This document shows, in pieces, positions 32,509 to 40,053 of a DNA stretch of 64,000 nucleotides. The position numbers and the translations under genes were made by a program. The stretch spans positions 1 to 64,000 of the forward strand of contig NZ_JXAG01000051.1 of the NCBI RefSeq assembly GCF_000814905.1. Direction: 5' to 3'. The notes under the pieces are model-generated. The model did not search any database. It saw only the letters and a list, made by a program, of their open reading frames with translations, and had not been told where the DNA came from. The stretch's first letter is position 1, and the number at the start of each line of letters is the position of its first letter. Source of the stretch: Enterobacter sp. Bisph1. GTDB taxonomy: Bacteria > Pseudomonadota > Gammaproteobacteria > Enterobacterales > Enterobacteriaceae.

Positions 32509-32784
32509 TTATCCTCGGGCATCTTTCCGACGCGCCGTTGTGTCCGGCGGTTCAGGCTGCGGCGTACCGCTAATTTTTGGCACACACTCATGGCGAAACC
32601 ATGCCATGGTTAACGGCTGTCGGGCAAGTAACCGGCGGGTAATGGGAACAATTTGCTCCCCCACCAGCATGCCGAACAGCCCCAGCAGTGCGATAACCGG
32701 CGGTGCCGGGGAGCGCGTCCCCAGTAAAGCATAAATCCCTCCGGCCAGAAGCCCGACCAGGAGGGATACAATCCATGATTTCAT
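32509..32784 (-). CDS. XapX-domain small membrane protein 1
   Basis: A 91-residue protein with the XapX/DUF1427 domain in its first 55 residues: two hydrophobic helices joined by RSPAPPVIALLGLFGMLVGEQ. The C-terminal 35 residues are soluble and charged, and include a Cys. The function of XapX proteins is unknown. It stands three bases before the receiver gene and four bases after a second, shorter XapX gene, to which its membrane part is clearly related. Confidence 0.85.
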   Translation of the reverse strand: MKSWIVSLLVGLLAGGIYALLGTRSPAPPVIALLGLFGMLVGEQIVPITRRLLARQPLTMAWFRHECVPKISGTPQPEPPDTTARRKDARG

Positions 32785-32788
32785 TTTT

Positions 32789-32959
32789 TTACCCCGCAGC
32801 GGCGTGCGTTATCAGTACGCTGACGAGTTGTTCACCGAGCAACATGCCCAGCAACCCCACCAGCGCAATGGCGGGCGGCGCGGGCGATCGTACCTTTAGC
32901 AAGGCGTACATCACGCCAATCAGCACGCCGGCGGCGAAAGAGATAAGGCCGATACTCAT
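32789..32959 (-). CDS. XapX-domain small membrane protein 2
   Basis: A 56-residue protein starting MSIGLISFAAGVLIGVMYAL (32959), consisting of just the XapX domain: helix, KVRSPAPPAIALVGLLGMLLGEQ, helix. It is paralogous to the adjacent XapX protein. A Met at 32974 is an alternative start, but the GGAGAG ribosome site (AGCGCG-proximal, minus strand) fits 32959. It follows the YcaC-like hydrolase gene in the operon. Confidence 0.83.
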   Translation of the reverse strand: MSIGLISFAAGVLIGVMYALLKVRSPAPPAIALVGLLGMLLGEQLVSVLITHAAAG

Positions 32960-33014
32960 CGCGCTCTCCTGCAATAGTTGGCGGCTGACCGGCGTACACC
33001 GGCCAGCCAGCGGA

Positions 33015-33701
33015 TTACTTCGCCGCTACCGGTGCCAGCGTACGATGGCCTGGTTTCGCACGAGAAGGCGCTTTATGCACCATGGTGTAAGCGTAATCAA
33101 CGCCCATACCGTAGGCACCGGAATGCTCTTTAACGATGTTCATTACCGCGTCGTAGGTTTCACGGTGCGCCCAGTCACGCTGCCACTCCAGCATCACCTG
33201 CTGCCAGGTCACCGGGATAACGCCAACCTGGATCATGCGCTGCATCGCGAAATCGTGGGCTTCTTTCGAGGTGCCGCCGGAAGCGTCCGCGACCATATAA
33301 ATTTCATAGTCGCCTTCGAGAATGGCGCACAGGGAGAAGGAGTTGTTGCACACTTCGGTCCACAAACCGGCAACCACCACTTTACGCTTGCCGTTCGCCG
33401 CCAGCGCATCACGCACTTTCTGGTCGTCCCAGGAGTTCATTGACGTGCGTTCCAGAATATCCTTCTCCGGGAACACATCCAGCAGTTCAGGATAGGTGTT
33501 GCCGGAGAAGCTTTCGGTTTCTACGGTGGTGATGATCGTCGGAATGTTAAACACCTTCGCGGCTTTCGCCAGCGCCACGGTGTTGTTTTTCAGTACCTGA
33601 CGGTCGATTGACTGCACGCCAAACGCCATCTGCGGCTGGTGATCGATAAAGATTAACTGACAGTTAGCCGGCGTCAGGAGTTCAAGTTTCGAGGTTGTCA
33701 T
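33015..33701 (-). CDS. YcaC-like isochorismatase-fold cysteine hydrolase
   Basis: A 228-residue protein starting MTTSKLELLTPANCQLIF (33701); ATG 33713 is an alternative. It has the isochorismatase-like fold with the catalytic Asp in LIFIDHQPQMAFGV and the nucleophilic Cys in GLWTEVCNNSFSL. IPTIITTVETESFSGNTYPE and MNSWDDQKVRDAL are shared with the YcaC group, whose natural substrates are unknown. The C-terminal 60 residues extend beyond the E. coli YcaC core. It is the first gene of the minus-strand operon (hydrolase, two XapX, receiver, kinase), so metabolic and sensory genes are co-expressed. Confidence 0.88.
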   Translation of the reverse strand: MTTSKLELLTPANCQLIFIDHQPQMAFGVQSIDRQVLKNNTVALAKAAKVFNIPTIITTVETESFSGNTYPELLDVFPEKDILERTSMNSWDDQKVRDALAANGKRKVVVAGLWTEVCNNSFSLCAILEGDYEIYMVADASGGTSKEAHDFAMQRMIQVGVIPVTWQQVMLEWQRDWAHRETYDAVMNIVKEHSGAYGMGVDYAYTMVHKAPSRAKPGHRTLAPVAAK

Positions 33702-33933
33702 ATTAGCACCCATAGAGTTTAAGTGAGGAACGTTACGTTCAGACAGCAAATAACGCGTCATCGCTATCGTGGGCTGTATGTTAGGGGGCCTGTCCCGGCA
33801 TAACTATTATCTGATGGTATAACTATCCTTTCGTATACCTATACGTTTGTATAACTGTTCATTCCTTCCCGGCGCTTAGCATAATCCTTCCAGACGTTTA
33901 TCCGGCCCATGAGGTCGCCAGACTGGAGGAAGT
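33702..33933. promoter_or_regulatory. Divergent promoter region, hydrolase operon / amidohydrolase operon
   Basis: A 232-base region between the two outward-reading operons. It is the obvious target for the FixJ-type regulator. It contains GTATA-rich repeats (GGTATAACTATCC, CGTATACCTATACGTTTGTA between 33818 and 33855), suggestive of a repeated operator, which I cannot assign to a specific protein. Confidence 0.5.
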
Positions 33934-35808
33934 ATGGATTCGCTGGAACATGCAGAACTGATATTAACTAATGGCCGGTTTCACACCGTCGATCGTGAAA
34001 ACCCCCTTGCCGATGCCGTGGCCATCCGCGACGGAAAATTTGTCCATGTCGGCACCGAAGCTGAAGCGATGGCCTGGCGCGGCGAGCGCACCAAAATAGT
34101 GGATCTGAAAGGCCATACGGGGATCCCCGGTCTGAATGACTCGCACCTGCACCTGATTCGCGGTGGGCTTAATTACAATCTTGAGCTTCGCTGGGAAGGC
34201 GTGCCGTCGCTGGCGGATGCCTTACGCATGCTGCAAGAACAGGCGCTGCGCACGCCGTCTCCGCAGTGGGTGCGCGTGGTCGGGGGCTGGACCGAATTCC
34301 AATTCGCCGAGCGCCGTATGCCGACCCTTGATGAAATAAACGCCGCCGCGCCGGACACGCCGGTATTTATCCTGCATTTGTACGATCGCGCCCTGCTCAA
34401 CCGCGCGGCACTGAAAGCCGTGGGCTACACCAAAGAGACGCCCAACCCGCCGGGCGGTGAAATTCAGCGTGACAGCAACGGTAACCCAACCGGCATGCTG
34501 ATTGCGCGTCCCAACGCGATGATCCTCTACGCCACGCTGGCGAAAGGGCCAAAACTGCCGCTGGAGCAGCAGGTGAACTCCACGCGTCAGTTTATGCGTG
34601 AGCTTAACCGCCTGGGACTGACCAGCGCCATTGACGCCGGCGGCGGTTTCCAGAACTACCCAGAAGATTATGAAGTCATTGCCGAGCTGCATAGCAAACA
34701 GCAGATGACGCTGCGCATTGCCTATAACCTCTTTACCCAGCGTCCGGGACATGAGCTGGAAGATTTCGAAAAATGGACCGATATGTTAACGCCGGGCCAG
34801 GGCAGCGACTTTTTCCGCCACAACGGCGCGGGTGAAATGCTGGTTTTCTCCGCCGCTGACTTTGAAGATTTCCTTGAGCCACGCCCGGATCTGGCACCCG
34901 GTATGGAAGATGAGCTGGAGCGCGTGGTGCGCCATCTCGTTGAGCATCGCTGGCCGTTCCGTCTGCACGCTACCTACAACGAATCCATCAGCCGCATGCT
35001 GGATGTGTTCGAAAAAGTGAACCGCGAGATCCCGTTTAACGGTCTGCACTGGTTCTTCGATCATGCGGAAACCATCACCGAAGCGAATATCGATCGTGTT
35101 AAAGCCCTCGGTGGCGGTATTGCGGTTCAGCATCGGATGGCGTTTCAGGGGGAATATTTCGCCGAGCGCTACGGTCAGCAGGCCACCAAACAGACGCCGC
35201 CGGTAGCGCGGATGCTGGAAGCCGGTGTGCCGGTTGGTCTGGGGACGGATGCGACACGCGTTGCCAGCTATAACCCGTGGACCGCGCTGTACTGGCTGGT
35301 ATCCGGGCGTACCGTTGGCGGTATGCAAATGTACGATCACAGCGCGCGCCTCGATCGCGATACCGCCCTGCTGCTGTGGACGCAAGGCAGCGCATGGTTC
35401 TCCAGCGAACAGGGTAAAAAAGGCCAGATCAAAGCGGGCCAGCTGGCGGATCTCGCTATCCTCAGCAAAGACTACTTCCGCGTGCCGGAAGAGGAGATCA
35501 AAGGCATTGAGTCCGTGCTGACGGTAGTGGACGGCAAAATTGTTTATGCCGCCGGTGCGTTTGGTCCGCTGGCTCCGCCATCGATCCCGGTGCTGCCGGA
35601 GTGGTCGCCGGTGGTCAATGTGCCCGGTCATTACCGTAGCGCACCGCCGCAGGCGGCACGCGTGGGCCAGGCTTTTGGCGTACACCACTGTTCAGGTCCC
35701 TGTGGCGTACATGTTCATCAACACGATGTTGCACGCGGGTCGGCAATGCCGGTATCCGATGAGAACGCCTTCTGGGGCGCGCTCGGCTGCAGCTGCTTTG
35801 CGTTTTGA
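33934..35808 (+). CDS. YtcJ-like metal-dependent amidohydrolase
   Basis: A 624-residue amidohydrolase (Amidohydro_3/YtcJ type). The metal-binding HxH is in GLNDSHLHLIRGG; later ligands lie in FDHAETIT and VGLGTDATRVASYNPW; a carboxy-terminal beta-sandwich (GQLADLAILSKDYF) closes the core. A GAGGAAG site precedes ATG 33934. The last 60 residues (VHHCSGPCGVHVHQHD and GALGCSCFAF) are rich in Cys and His and extend past the normal family end, possibly a metal site. It heads an operon with a DoxX protein and an exporter, opposite the YcaC-like hydrolase. The substrate, presumably an N-substituted amide, is unknown. Confidence 0.9.
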   Translation: MDSLEHAELILTNGRFHTVDRENPLADAVAIRDGKFVHVGTEAEAMAWRGERTKIVDLKGHTGIPGLNDSHLHLIRGGLNYNLELRWEGVPSLADALRMLQEQALRTPSPQWVRVVGGWTEFQFAERRMPTLDEINAAAPDTPVFILHLYDRALLNRAALKAVGYTKETPNPPGGEIQRDSNGNPTGMLIARPNAMILYATLAKGPKLPLEQQVNSTRQFMRELNRLGLTSAIDAGGGFQNYPEDYEVIAELHSKQQMTLRIAYNLFTQRPGHELEDFEKWTDMLTPGQGSDFFRHNGAGEMLVFSAADFEDFLEPRPDLAPGMEDELERVVRHLVEHRWPFRLHATYNESISRMLDVFEKVNREIPFNGLHWFFDHAETITEANIDRVKALGGGIAVQHRMAFQGEYFAERYGQQATKQTPPVARMLEAGVPVGLGTDATRVASYNPWTALYWLVSGRTVGGMQMYDHSARLDRDTALLLWTQGSAWFSSEQGKKGQIKAGQLADLAILSKDYFRVPEEEIKGIESVLTVVDGKIVYAAGAFGPLAPPSIPVLPEWSPVVNVPGHYRSAPPQAARVGQAFGVHHCSGPCGVHVHQHDVARGSAMPVSDENAFWGALGCSCFAF

Positions 35809-35812
35809 TATC

Positions 35813-36229
35813 ATGAAAACCTCAACCTTTTCAGCCATCACGCCCCGCATTGATGCGGGGCTGTTTTTCCTGCGCCTGACGGGCAGCCTGCTGCTGTTAT
35901 ATGTGCATGGCCTGCCGAAAGTGCTGCATTTCAGTCAGGAACTGGCGCATATCGAAGATCCCTTTGGCCTCGGTCCGTGGATGAGCCTGCTGCCGGCAAT
36001 CGTTGCCGAAGTGGTGTGTCCGCTGCTGATCATTGCCGGTATTTATACCCGGCTGGCCTGCCTGCCGATCATCATTGTTCTGCTGGTCGCCATGCTGGTG
36101 GTACATGCGGACTGGTCGGTGGCCGAGGGGCAATTCGGCTGGCTGCTGCTGATTATCTTTACCACTTTGCTGTTAACCGGGCCGGGAAGCTGGCGGCCGG
36201 GGACGGCGGCGAAAGGAGCCATGGCATGA
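35813..36229 (+). CDS. DoxX-family membrane protein
   Basis: A 138-residue protein with four predicted helices, beginning MKTSTFSAITPRIDAGLFFL at 35813, four bases after the amidohydrolase stop. LRLTGSLLLLYVHGLPKVLH and PLLIIAGIYTRLACLPI are typical of the DoxX/DoxD group. Members are linked to redox or oxidative-stress membrane complexes, but no common reaction is known. Its TGA overlaps the ATG of the exporter gene (ATGA), so the two are coupled. Confidence 0.87.
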   Translation: MKTSTFSAITPRIDAGLFFLRLTGSLLLLYVHGLPKVLHFSQELAHIEDPFGLGPWMSLLPAIVAEVVCPLLIIAGIYTRLACLPIIIVLLVAMLVVHADWSVAEGQFGWLLLIIFTTLLLTGPGSWRPGTAAKGAMA

Positions 36230-37857
36230 CGCAACAAAACGAACTGCACGCAGCGGTGACAGTGTCACCTGTTGATGAGCCTGCCGCCACCGCCTCCGCA
36301 TGGCAGCCGCTGCGCCAGCGCGTTTTTCGTATGCTGTGGCTGGCAACGGTGGTATCGAACGTAGGCTCATGGATGAGCGATATCGGCGTCAACTGGACGA
36401 TGCTCTCTCTGAGCGCCGATCCGCTGGCGGTGGCGCTGGTGCAGGCCGCCAGCTCCCTGCCGATGTTTCTGTTTGTCTTACCGGCGGGCGTGCTGGCGGA
36501 TATCGTTGAGCGGCGCAAAATCCTGCTGTTCGCCCAGGCCTGGACATTCTGCGCGGCGGGCGGGCTGGCGCTGCTCTCTTTTACCGATCACGTCACGCCG
36601 GAGATTCTGCTGGCGGCGACCTTTTTACTCAGTACCGGCGCGGCCCTCAGCTCCCCTGCTTTTCAGGCTGTCGTGCCGGATCTGGTGGATAAACATGAGC
36701 TGAGCCCGGCCATTGCTCTCAATTCGCTGGGGATTAACATCAGCCGGGCGATTGGTCCGGCGCTGGGCGGTTTGCTGCTCTCCTTTGCCGGGCCGTGGAT
36801 GGTGTTTTTGCTCAACGCCCTGTCGGTGATGGGCGTGGCGTTTGTGCTGTTACGCTGGCAGCCGCAGGTGACCATTCAGCGCTTGCCGCCGGAGCACTTC
36901 TTTAGCGCTATTCGCGGCGGCCTGCGCTATGTCCATGCTGCGCCGGTGTTGCGCAATGTGCTGGCGCGTACGGTGGCGTTTTTCCTGTTCGGCAGCGCCG
37001 GCTGGGCGATGTTGCCGCTGGTGGCGCGCCGTGAACTGGGTCTTGGGCCTGGCGGCTACGGCCTGATGCTGGCCTGTATTGGCTTTGGCGCGATTTGTGG
37101 CGCGGTGCTATTGCCAAAACTGCGTAAACGACTGAATGCCGACCAGATGATGGTGGCTGCGAGCCTGCTCTTTGCCGCGACGATGCTGGCGCTGGCGTTT
37201 GTTCGCCAGGTCTGGCTGCTTAACGCCTGTGAATTTTTTACCGGCTTTGCATGGATTGCCGTTCTGTCGACTCTTAACGTCGGCGCGCAGCGCAGCGCGG
37301 CCCGCTGGGTGAAAGCGCGGGCGCTGGCGGTCTATCTGACGGTCTTTTTCGGTTCTATGACCGTCGGCAGCGCTATCTGGGGGAAACTGGCCTCTGAGTT
37401 CGGCGTGAGCTGGGCGCTGTGTGCCGCCACGGTGGGTATGGTGCTGGCCAGCGCCAGCGTTTTACGCTGGCGGCTGGAAAAAGATGCCGCGCTGGATCTC
37501 GATATCATTGCCCCGACCGCACAAGCGGACCTGGCTATTCCCCATGAGCGCGGCCCGGTAATGGTGAGCTGTGAATATCGCGTTGCGCCACAGGAAGCCC
37601 ATGATTTTGTCGCGGCGATGCAGGAGATGCGCCGGGTGCGCAGACGTACCGGGGCAATGGGCTGGGGAGTGTATGAAGACGCGCATCATCCGGGGCTGTT
37701 TGTCGAAACCTGGGTAATGGGCTCGTGGATTGAACATTTGCGCCAGCATGAACGTCACACAGTTAACGACAAACTGATTAGAGAGCGCGTACTGGCGTTT
37801 CATCAGGGCGATGAGCCGCCGGTTATCCGGCATCTGGTTGCTCCCGCGCTTCGCTGA
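36226..37857 (+). CDS. MFS exporter with C-terminal ABM-like domain
   Basis: A 543-residue protein. Residues about 20-415 form a 12-helix MFS_3 (EntS-like) transporter: VSNVGSWMSDIGVNWTMLSL, FVLPAGVLADIVERRK, LSPAIALNSLGINISRAIGP. Residues about 440-540 form a soluble alpha/beta domain (MVSCEYRVAPQEAHDFVAAM, GAMGWGVYEDAHHPGLFVET, ERHTVNDKLIRERVLAFH) resembling antibiotic-biosynthesis monooxygenase/dimeric barrel folds. This fusion is known among MFS_3 proteins, role unclear. The start at 36226 overlaps the DoxX stop. A perfect matS sequence lies inside the first codons. The exported compound is presumably linked to the neighbouring hydrolases. Confidence 0.88.
   Translation: MTQQNELHAAVTVSPVDEPAATASAWQPLRQRVFRMLWLATVVSNVGSWMSDIGVNWTMLSLSADPLAVALVQAASSLPMFLFVLPAGVLADIVERRKILLFAQAWTFCAAGGLALLSFTDHVTPEILLAATFLLSTGAALSSPAFQAVVPDLVDKHELSPAIALNSLGINISRAIGPALGGLLLSFAGPWMVFLLNALSVMGVAFVLLRWQPQVTIQRLPPEHFFSAIRGGLRYVHAAPVLRNVLARTVAFFLFGSAGWAMLPLVARRELGLGPGGYGLMLACIGFGAICGAVLLPKLRKRLNADQMMVAASLLFAATMLALAFVRQVWLLNACEFFTGFAWIAVLSTLNVGAQRSAARWVKARALAVYLTVFFGSMTVGSAIWGKLASEFGVSWALCAATVGMVLASASVLRWRLEKDAALDLDIIAPTAQADLAIPHERGPVMVSCEYRVAPQEAHDFVAAMQEMRRVRRRTGAMGWGVYEDAHHPGLFVETWVMGSWIEHLRQHERHTVNDKLIRERVLAFHQGDEPPVIRHLVAPALR
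36256..36268. other. matS: matS site (MatP-binding, Ter macrodomain)
   Basis: GTGACAGTGTCAC matches the consensus GTGACRNYGTCAC at all 13 positions, and its half-sites are palindromic. MatP binds these sites to organise the terminus of enterobacterial chromosomes. The presence of dif 21 kb away supports this reading. It lies within codons 11-15 of the MFS gene, so it also constrains that protein's N-terminus. Confidence 0.85.
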
Positions 37858-37898
37858 GCTACGCTTTAAAACACACAACACAACGAAGAGGTAAAGCA

Positions 37899-38720
37899 AT
37901 GAGCACAATTAAAACGCAGGATGGTACTCAGATCTATTACAAAGACTGGGGCGCGGGTAAGCCGGTTCTTTTTAGCCACGGTTGGCCGTTAGATGGCGAT
38001 ATGTGGGACAGCCAGCTGAATTTTCTGGCTGAGCGCGGCTACCGCGTGATTGCGTTTGACCGCCGCGGCTTTGGTCGTTCCGATCAGCCGTGGGAAGGCT
38101 ACAACTACGATACCTTTGCGTCCGACATTAACGATCTGATTAACCAACTGGATCTGCAGGATGTCACGCTGGTCGGTTTCTCGATGGGCGGCGGTGATGT
38201 GACCCGCTATATCGGCCGCTACGGCAGCGCGCGCGTGTCCGGTCTGGTACTGCTCGGCGCGGTGACGCCTATTTTCGGCAAAACCGACGATCATCCGCAG
38301 GGCGTTGATCAGAGCGTGTTTGACGGTATCAAACAGGGTCTGTTGAAAGACCGGGCGCAGTTTATCAGCGATTTCGCCACCCCGTTCTTTGGCCTCAACG
38401 CCGGGCAAAAAGTTTCTGACGGTGTACTGACGCAAACGCTGAATATCGCCCTGCTGGCATCGCTGAAAGGCACGCTGGACTGCGTGACCGCGTTCTCGCA
38501 AACGGATTTCCGCCCGGATGTGGCAAAAGTGGATGTGCCGACGCTGGTGATCCACGGCAGCAATGACCAGATTGTGCCGTTCGAAGCGACGGGTAAACTG
38601 TCGGCCGAGCTGATCAAAGGCGCCGAGCTGAAAGTGTATGAAAATGGTCCGCACGGCTTTGCCGTTACCCACCAGGATCAACTAAATAACGATCTGCTGG
38701 CGTTTTTGAATAAACTGTAA
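37899..38720 (+). CDS. Alpha/beta hydrolase of the non-heme chloroperoxidase/arylesterase group
   Basis: A 273-residue alpha/beta hydrolase. Oxyanion region LFSHGWPLDGDMW, nucleophile Ser in LVGFSMGGGDVTRYI, acid Asp in VIHGSNDQIVPF and His in NGPHGFAVTHQD form a complete triad. FDRRGFGRSDQPWEGYNYDT is diagnostic of cofactor-free haloperoxidases/perhydrolases, whose physiological role is esterase or lactonase activity. It lies 41 bases after the exporter with its own AAGAGG ribosome site and ends at a strong terminator, so it is probably the last gene of the amidohydrolase operon. Confidence 0.92.
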   Translation: MSTIKTQDGTQIYYKDWGAGKPVLFSHGWPLDGDMWDSQLNFLAERGYRVIAFDRRGFGRSDQPWEGYNYDTFASDINDLINQLDLQDVTLVGFSMGGGDVTRYIGRYGSARVSGLVLLGAVTPIFGKTDDHPQGVDQSVFDGIKQGLLKDRAQFISDFATPFFGLNAGQKVSDGVLTQTLNIALLASLKGTLDCVTAFSQTDFRPDVAKVDVPTLVIHGSNDQIVPFEATGKLSAELIKGAELKVYENGPHGFAVTHQDQLNNDLLAFLNKL

Positions 38721-38740
38721 TTGCCATACGCTAAGCAACT

Positions 38741-38771
38741 GCCCGATACGCGCTGCGTACCGGGCTTTTTT
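38741..38771 (+). terminator. Terminator between the hydrolase and fimbrial operons
   Basis: GCCCGATACGC and GCGTACCGGGC form a near-perfect stem followed by TTTTTT. It lies 20 bases past the hydrolase stop and just before the convergent fimbrial tip gene. Confidence 0.9.
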
Positions 38772-38775
38772 ATAT

Positions 38776-40053
38776 TCAGTAGATTTTAGGATCAAAAAAC
38801 ACCGTTACTGCGCCACGAAAAGTATCCGGTCGGTTTTTTAACATGGTGTCGACATCCCGCTGCGCAATGAGAAAATCAATGCTGCCGCTTCTGTCCTGAC
38901 CAAATTCGCGGGTGGCAAAAACGTTTTTGGTTAAATCTTTTCCGACCGTCAGCGGACGTTTCACCACGGTCGCACCTGAAGAGATATCTTCTATATTGCT
39001 CGGTAGCGTCAGCAATGTCTGAACCGGAATTTGCTGTGAAGTGTTATCGCCTTTTAGCGCACATTGGTCCCCAACCTGCTCACTGCACTCTGTGTAAACA
39101 GTGAAGGTACCGGAGCTGGAAAGTTTAAAGTTGCTTCTACCGGTTAGCTGCGGGGTAATCTGCGAAACCATCCAGCGCTCCCAGTTAGCCTTGCCTTCAT
39201 CTTCCGAACAAATGCGGCCCGCTGCGCAGGGCTGCAGGGTCACGTTCCGATCTTCAGGCGCAGTGGTAAGCATCAATTCGTGGTTAACGCTGAGGGTGAA
39301 GTTAATCGTCAATCCGGTGTGAGAAGGTGCTAAATTATCACCGAAATCAATATCGCCATTCGGCCCGACTGAGTATTTCAGCGTACCTTTATAGATACCA
39401 GACTCCATTTTTAAAGGATCGGGCGTTTGGATTTCATAACCGATACTGGTGGTATCGATTTGATAGGGTTCTCCCGTCAGGTCTACTTTGGCTATTTTGA
39501 CACACGATACGTCACTTGCCGGCCATTTCCATATAAAGGAATATGCTCGGTTTGGTAAAGCGCCAACGCCAGAATAACCGCAGGGTTTAGGTTGGTTAAC
39601 GAATGAGCTTCCTACCCATTTTGCCCAGTGTTCTTCTAAGCTCCAGTTTACCAACGTTCTGTATGTTGCTGAAAAGCCGTTAATTCTGAATTTGACAGTA
39701 GATGTGCGCAGGGAGGATTCGCTATTTGTAACGGTGACCTCTCGCCAGGCTCCCGGCATTTTAAAATACATACCCATTCGGGGTTCGGAATTGGCTTTAA
39801 AACCATCACTTACCAGAGACGCTGTTATCCCACCCATATCAATACTGAAGGTTTTATGTGCCGAGCACTGTGCGGGATAAGAGAGACAATAACCACCAGG
39901 CGGTGTGTCATTGGTAAAGGTATTATTTTGCGGATTCGCCATTGATGGTTCAAATGACGCTAAGATATTCATCTCTGCATCAGCCCCTATACATGCCGTA
40001 CTGATGACGGATAAAGATATACCAGCAAGTATTCTCCATAATTTGCTCTTCAT
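38776..40053 (-). CDS. Alpha-fimbrial tip adhesin (CblD/CooD/CfaE-like)
   Basis: A 425-residue secreted protein with a signal peptide (ISLSVISTACIGA). A Cys-rich receptor-binding N-half (GGYCLSYPAQCSAHKTFS, KPCGYSGVGALPNR) is followed by a pilin-like C-half with LKYSVGPNGDIDFGDN and the terminal strand FRGAVTVFFDP. This is the tip/minor subunit of CFA/I- and Tcf-type alternate chaperone-usher fimbriae, which initiates assembly and carries adhesion. Its start overlaps the usher stop by four bases; it is last in the operon. The host receptor cannot be read from sequence. Confidence 0.85.
   Translation of the reverse strand: MKSKLWRILAGISLSVISTACIGADAEMNILASFEPSMANPQNNTFTNDTPPGGYCLSYPAQCSAHKTFSIDMGGITASLVSDGFKANSEPRMGMYFKMPGAWREVTVTNSESSLRTSTVKFRINGFSATYRTLVNWSLEEHWAKWVGSSFVNQPKPCGYSGVGALPNRAYSFIWKWPASDVSCVKIAKVDLTGEPYQIDTTSIGYEIQTPDPLKMESGIYKGTLKYSVGPNGDIDFGDNLAPSHTGLTINFTLSVNHELMLTTAPEDRNVTLQPCAAGRICSEDEGKANWERWMVSQITPQLTGRSNFKLSSSGTFTVYTECSEQVGDQCALKGDNTSQQIPVQTLLTLPSNIEDISSGATVVKRPLTVGKDLTKNVFATREFGQDRSGSIDFLIAQRDVDTMLKNRPDTFRGAVTVFFDPKIY

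Noticed and set aside
32703..33443. 246-codon plus-strand frame over the XapX and hydrolase genes
   Set aside because: The minus-strand genes have clear family motifs and tight operon spacing; the plus frame has none.
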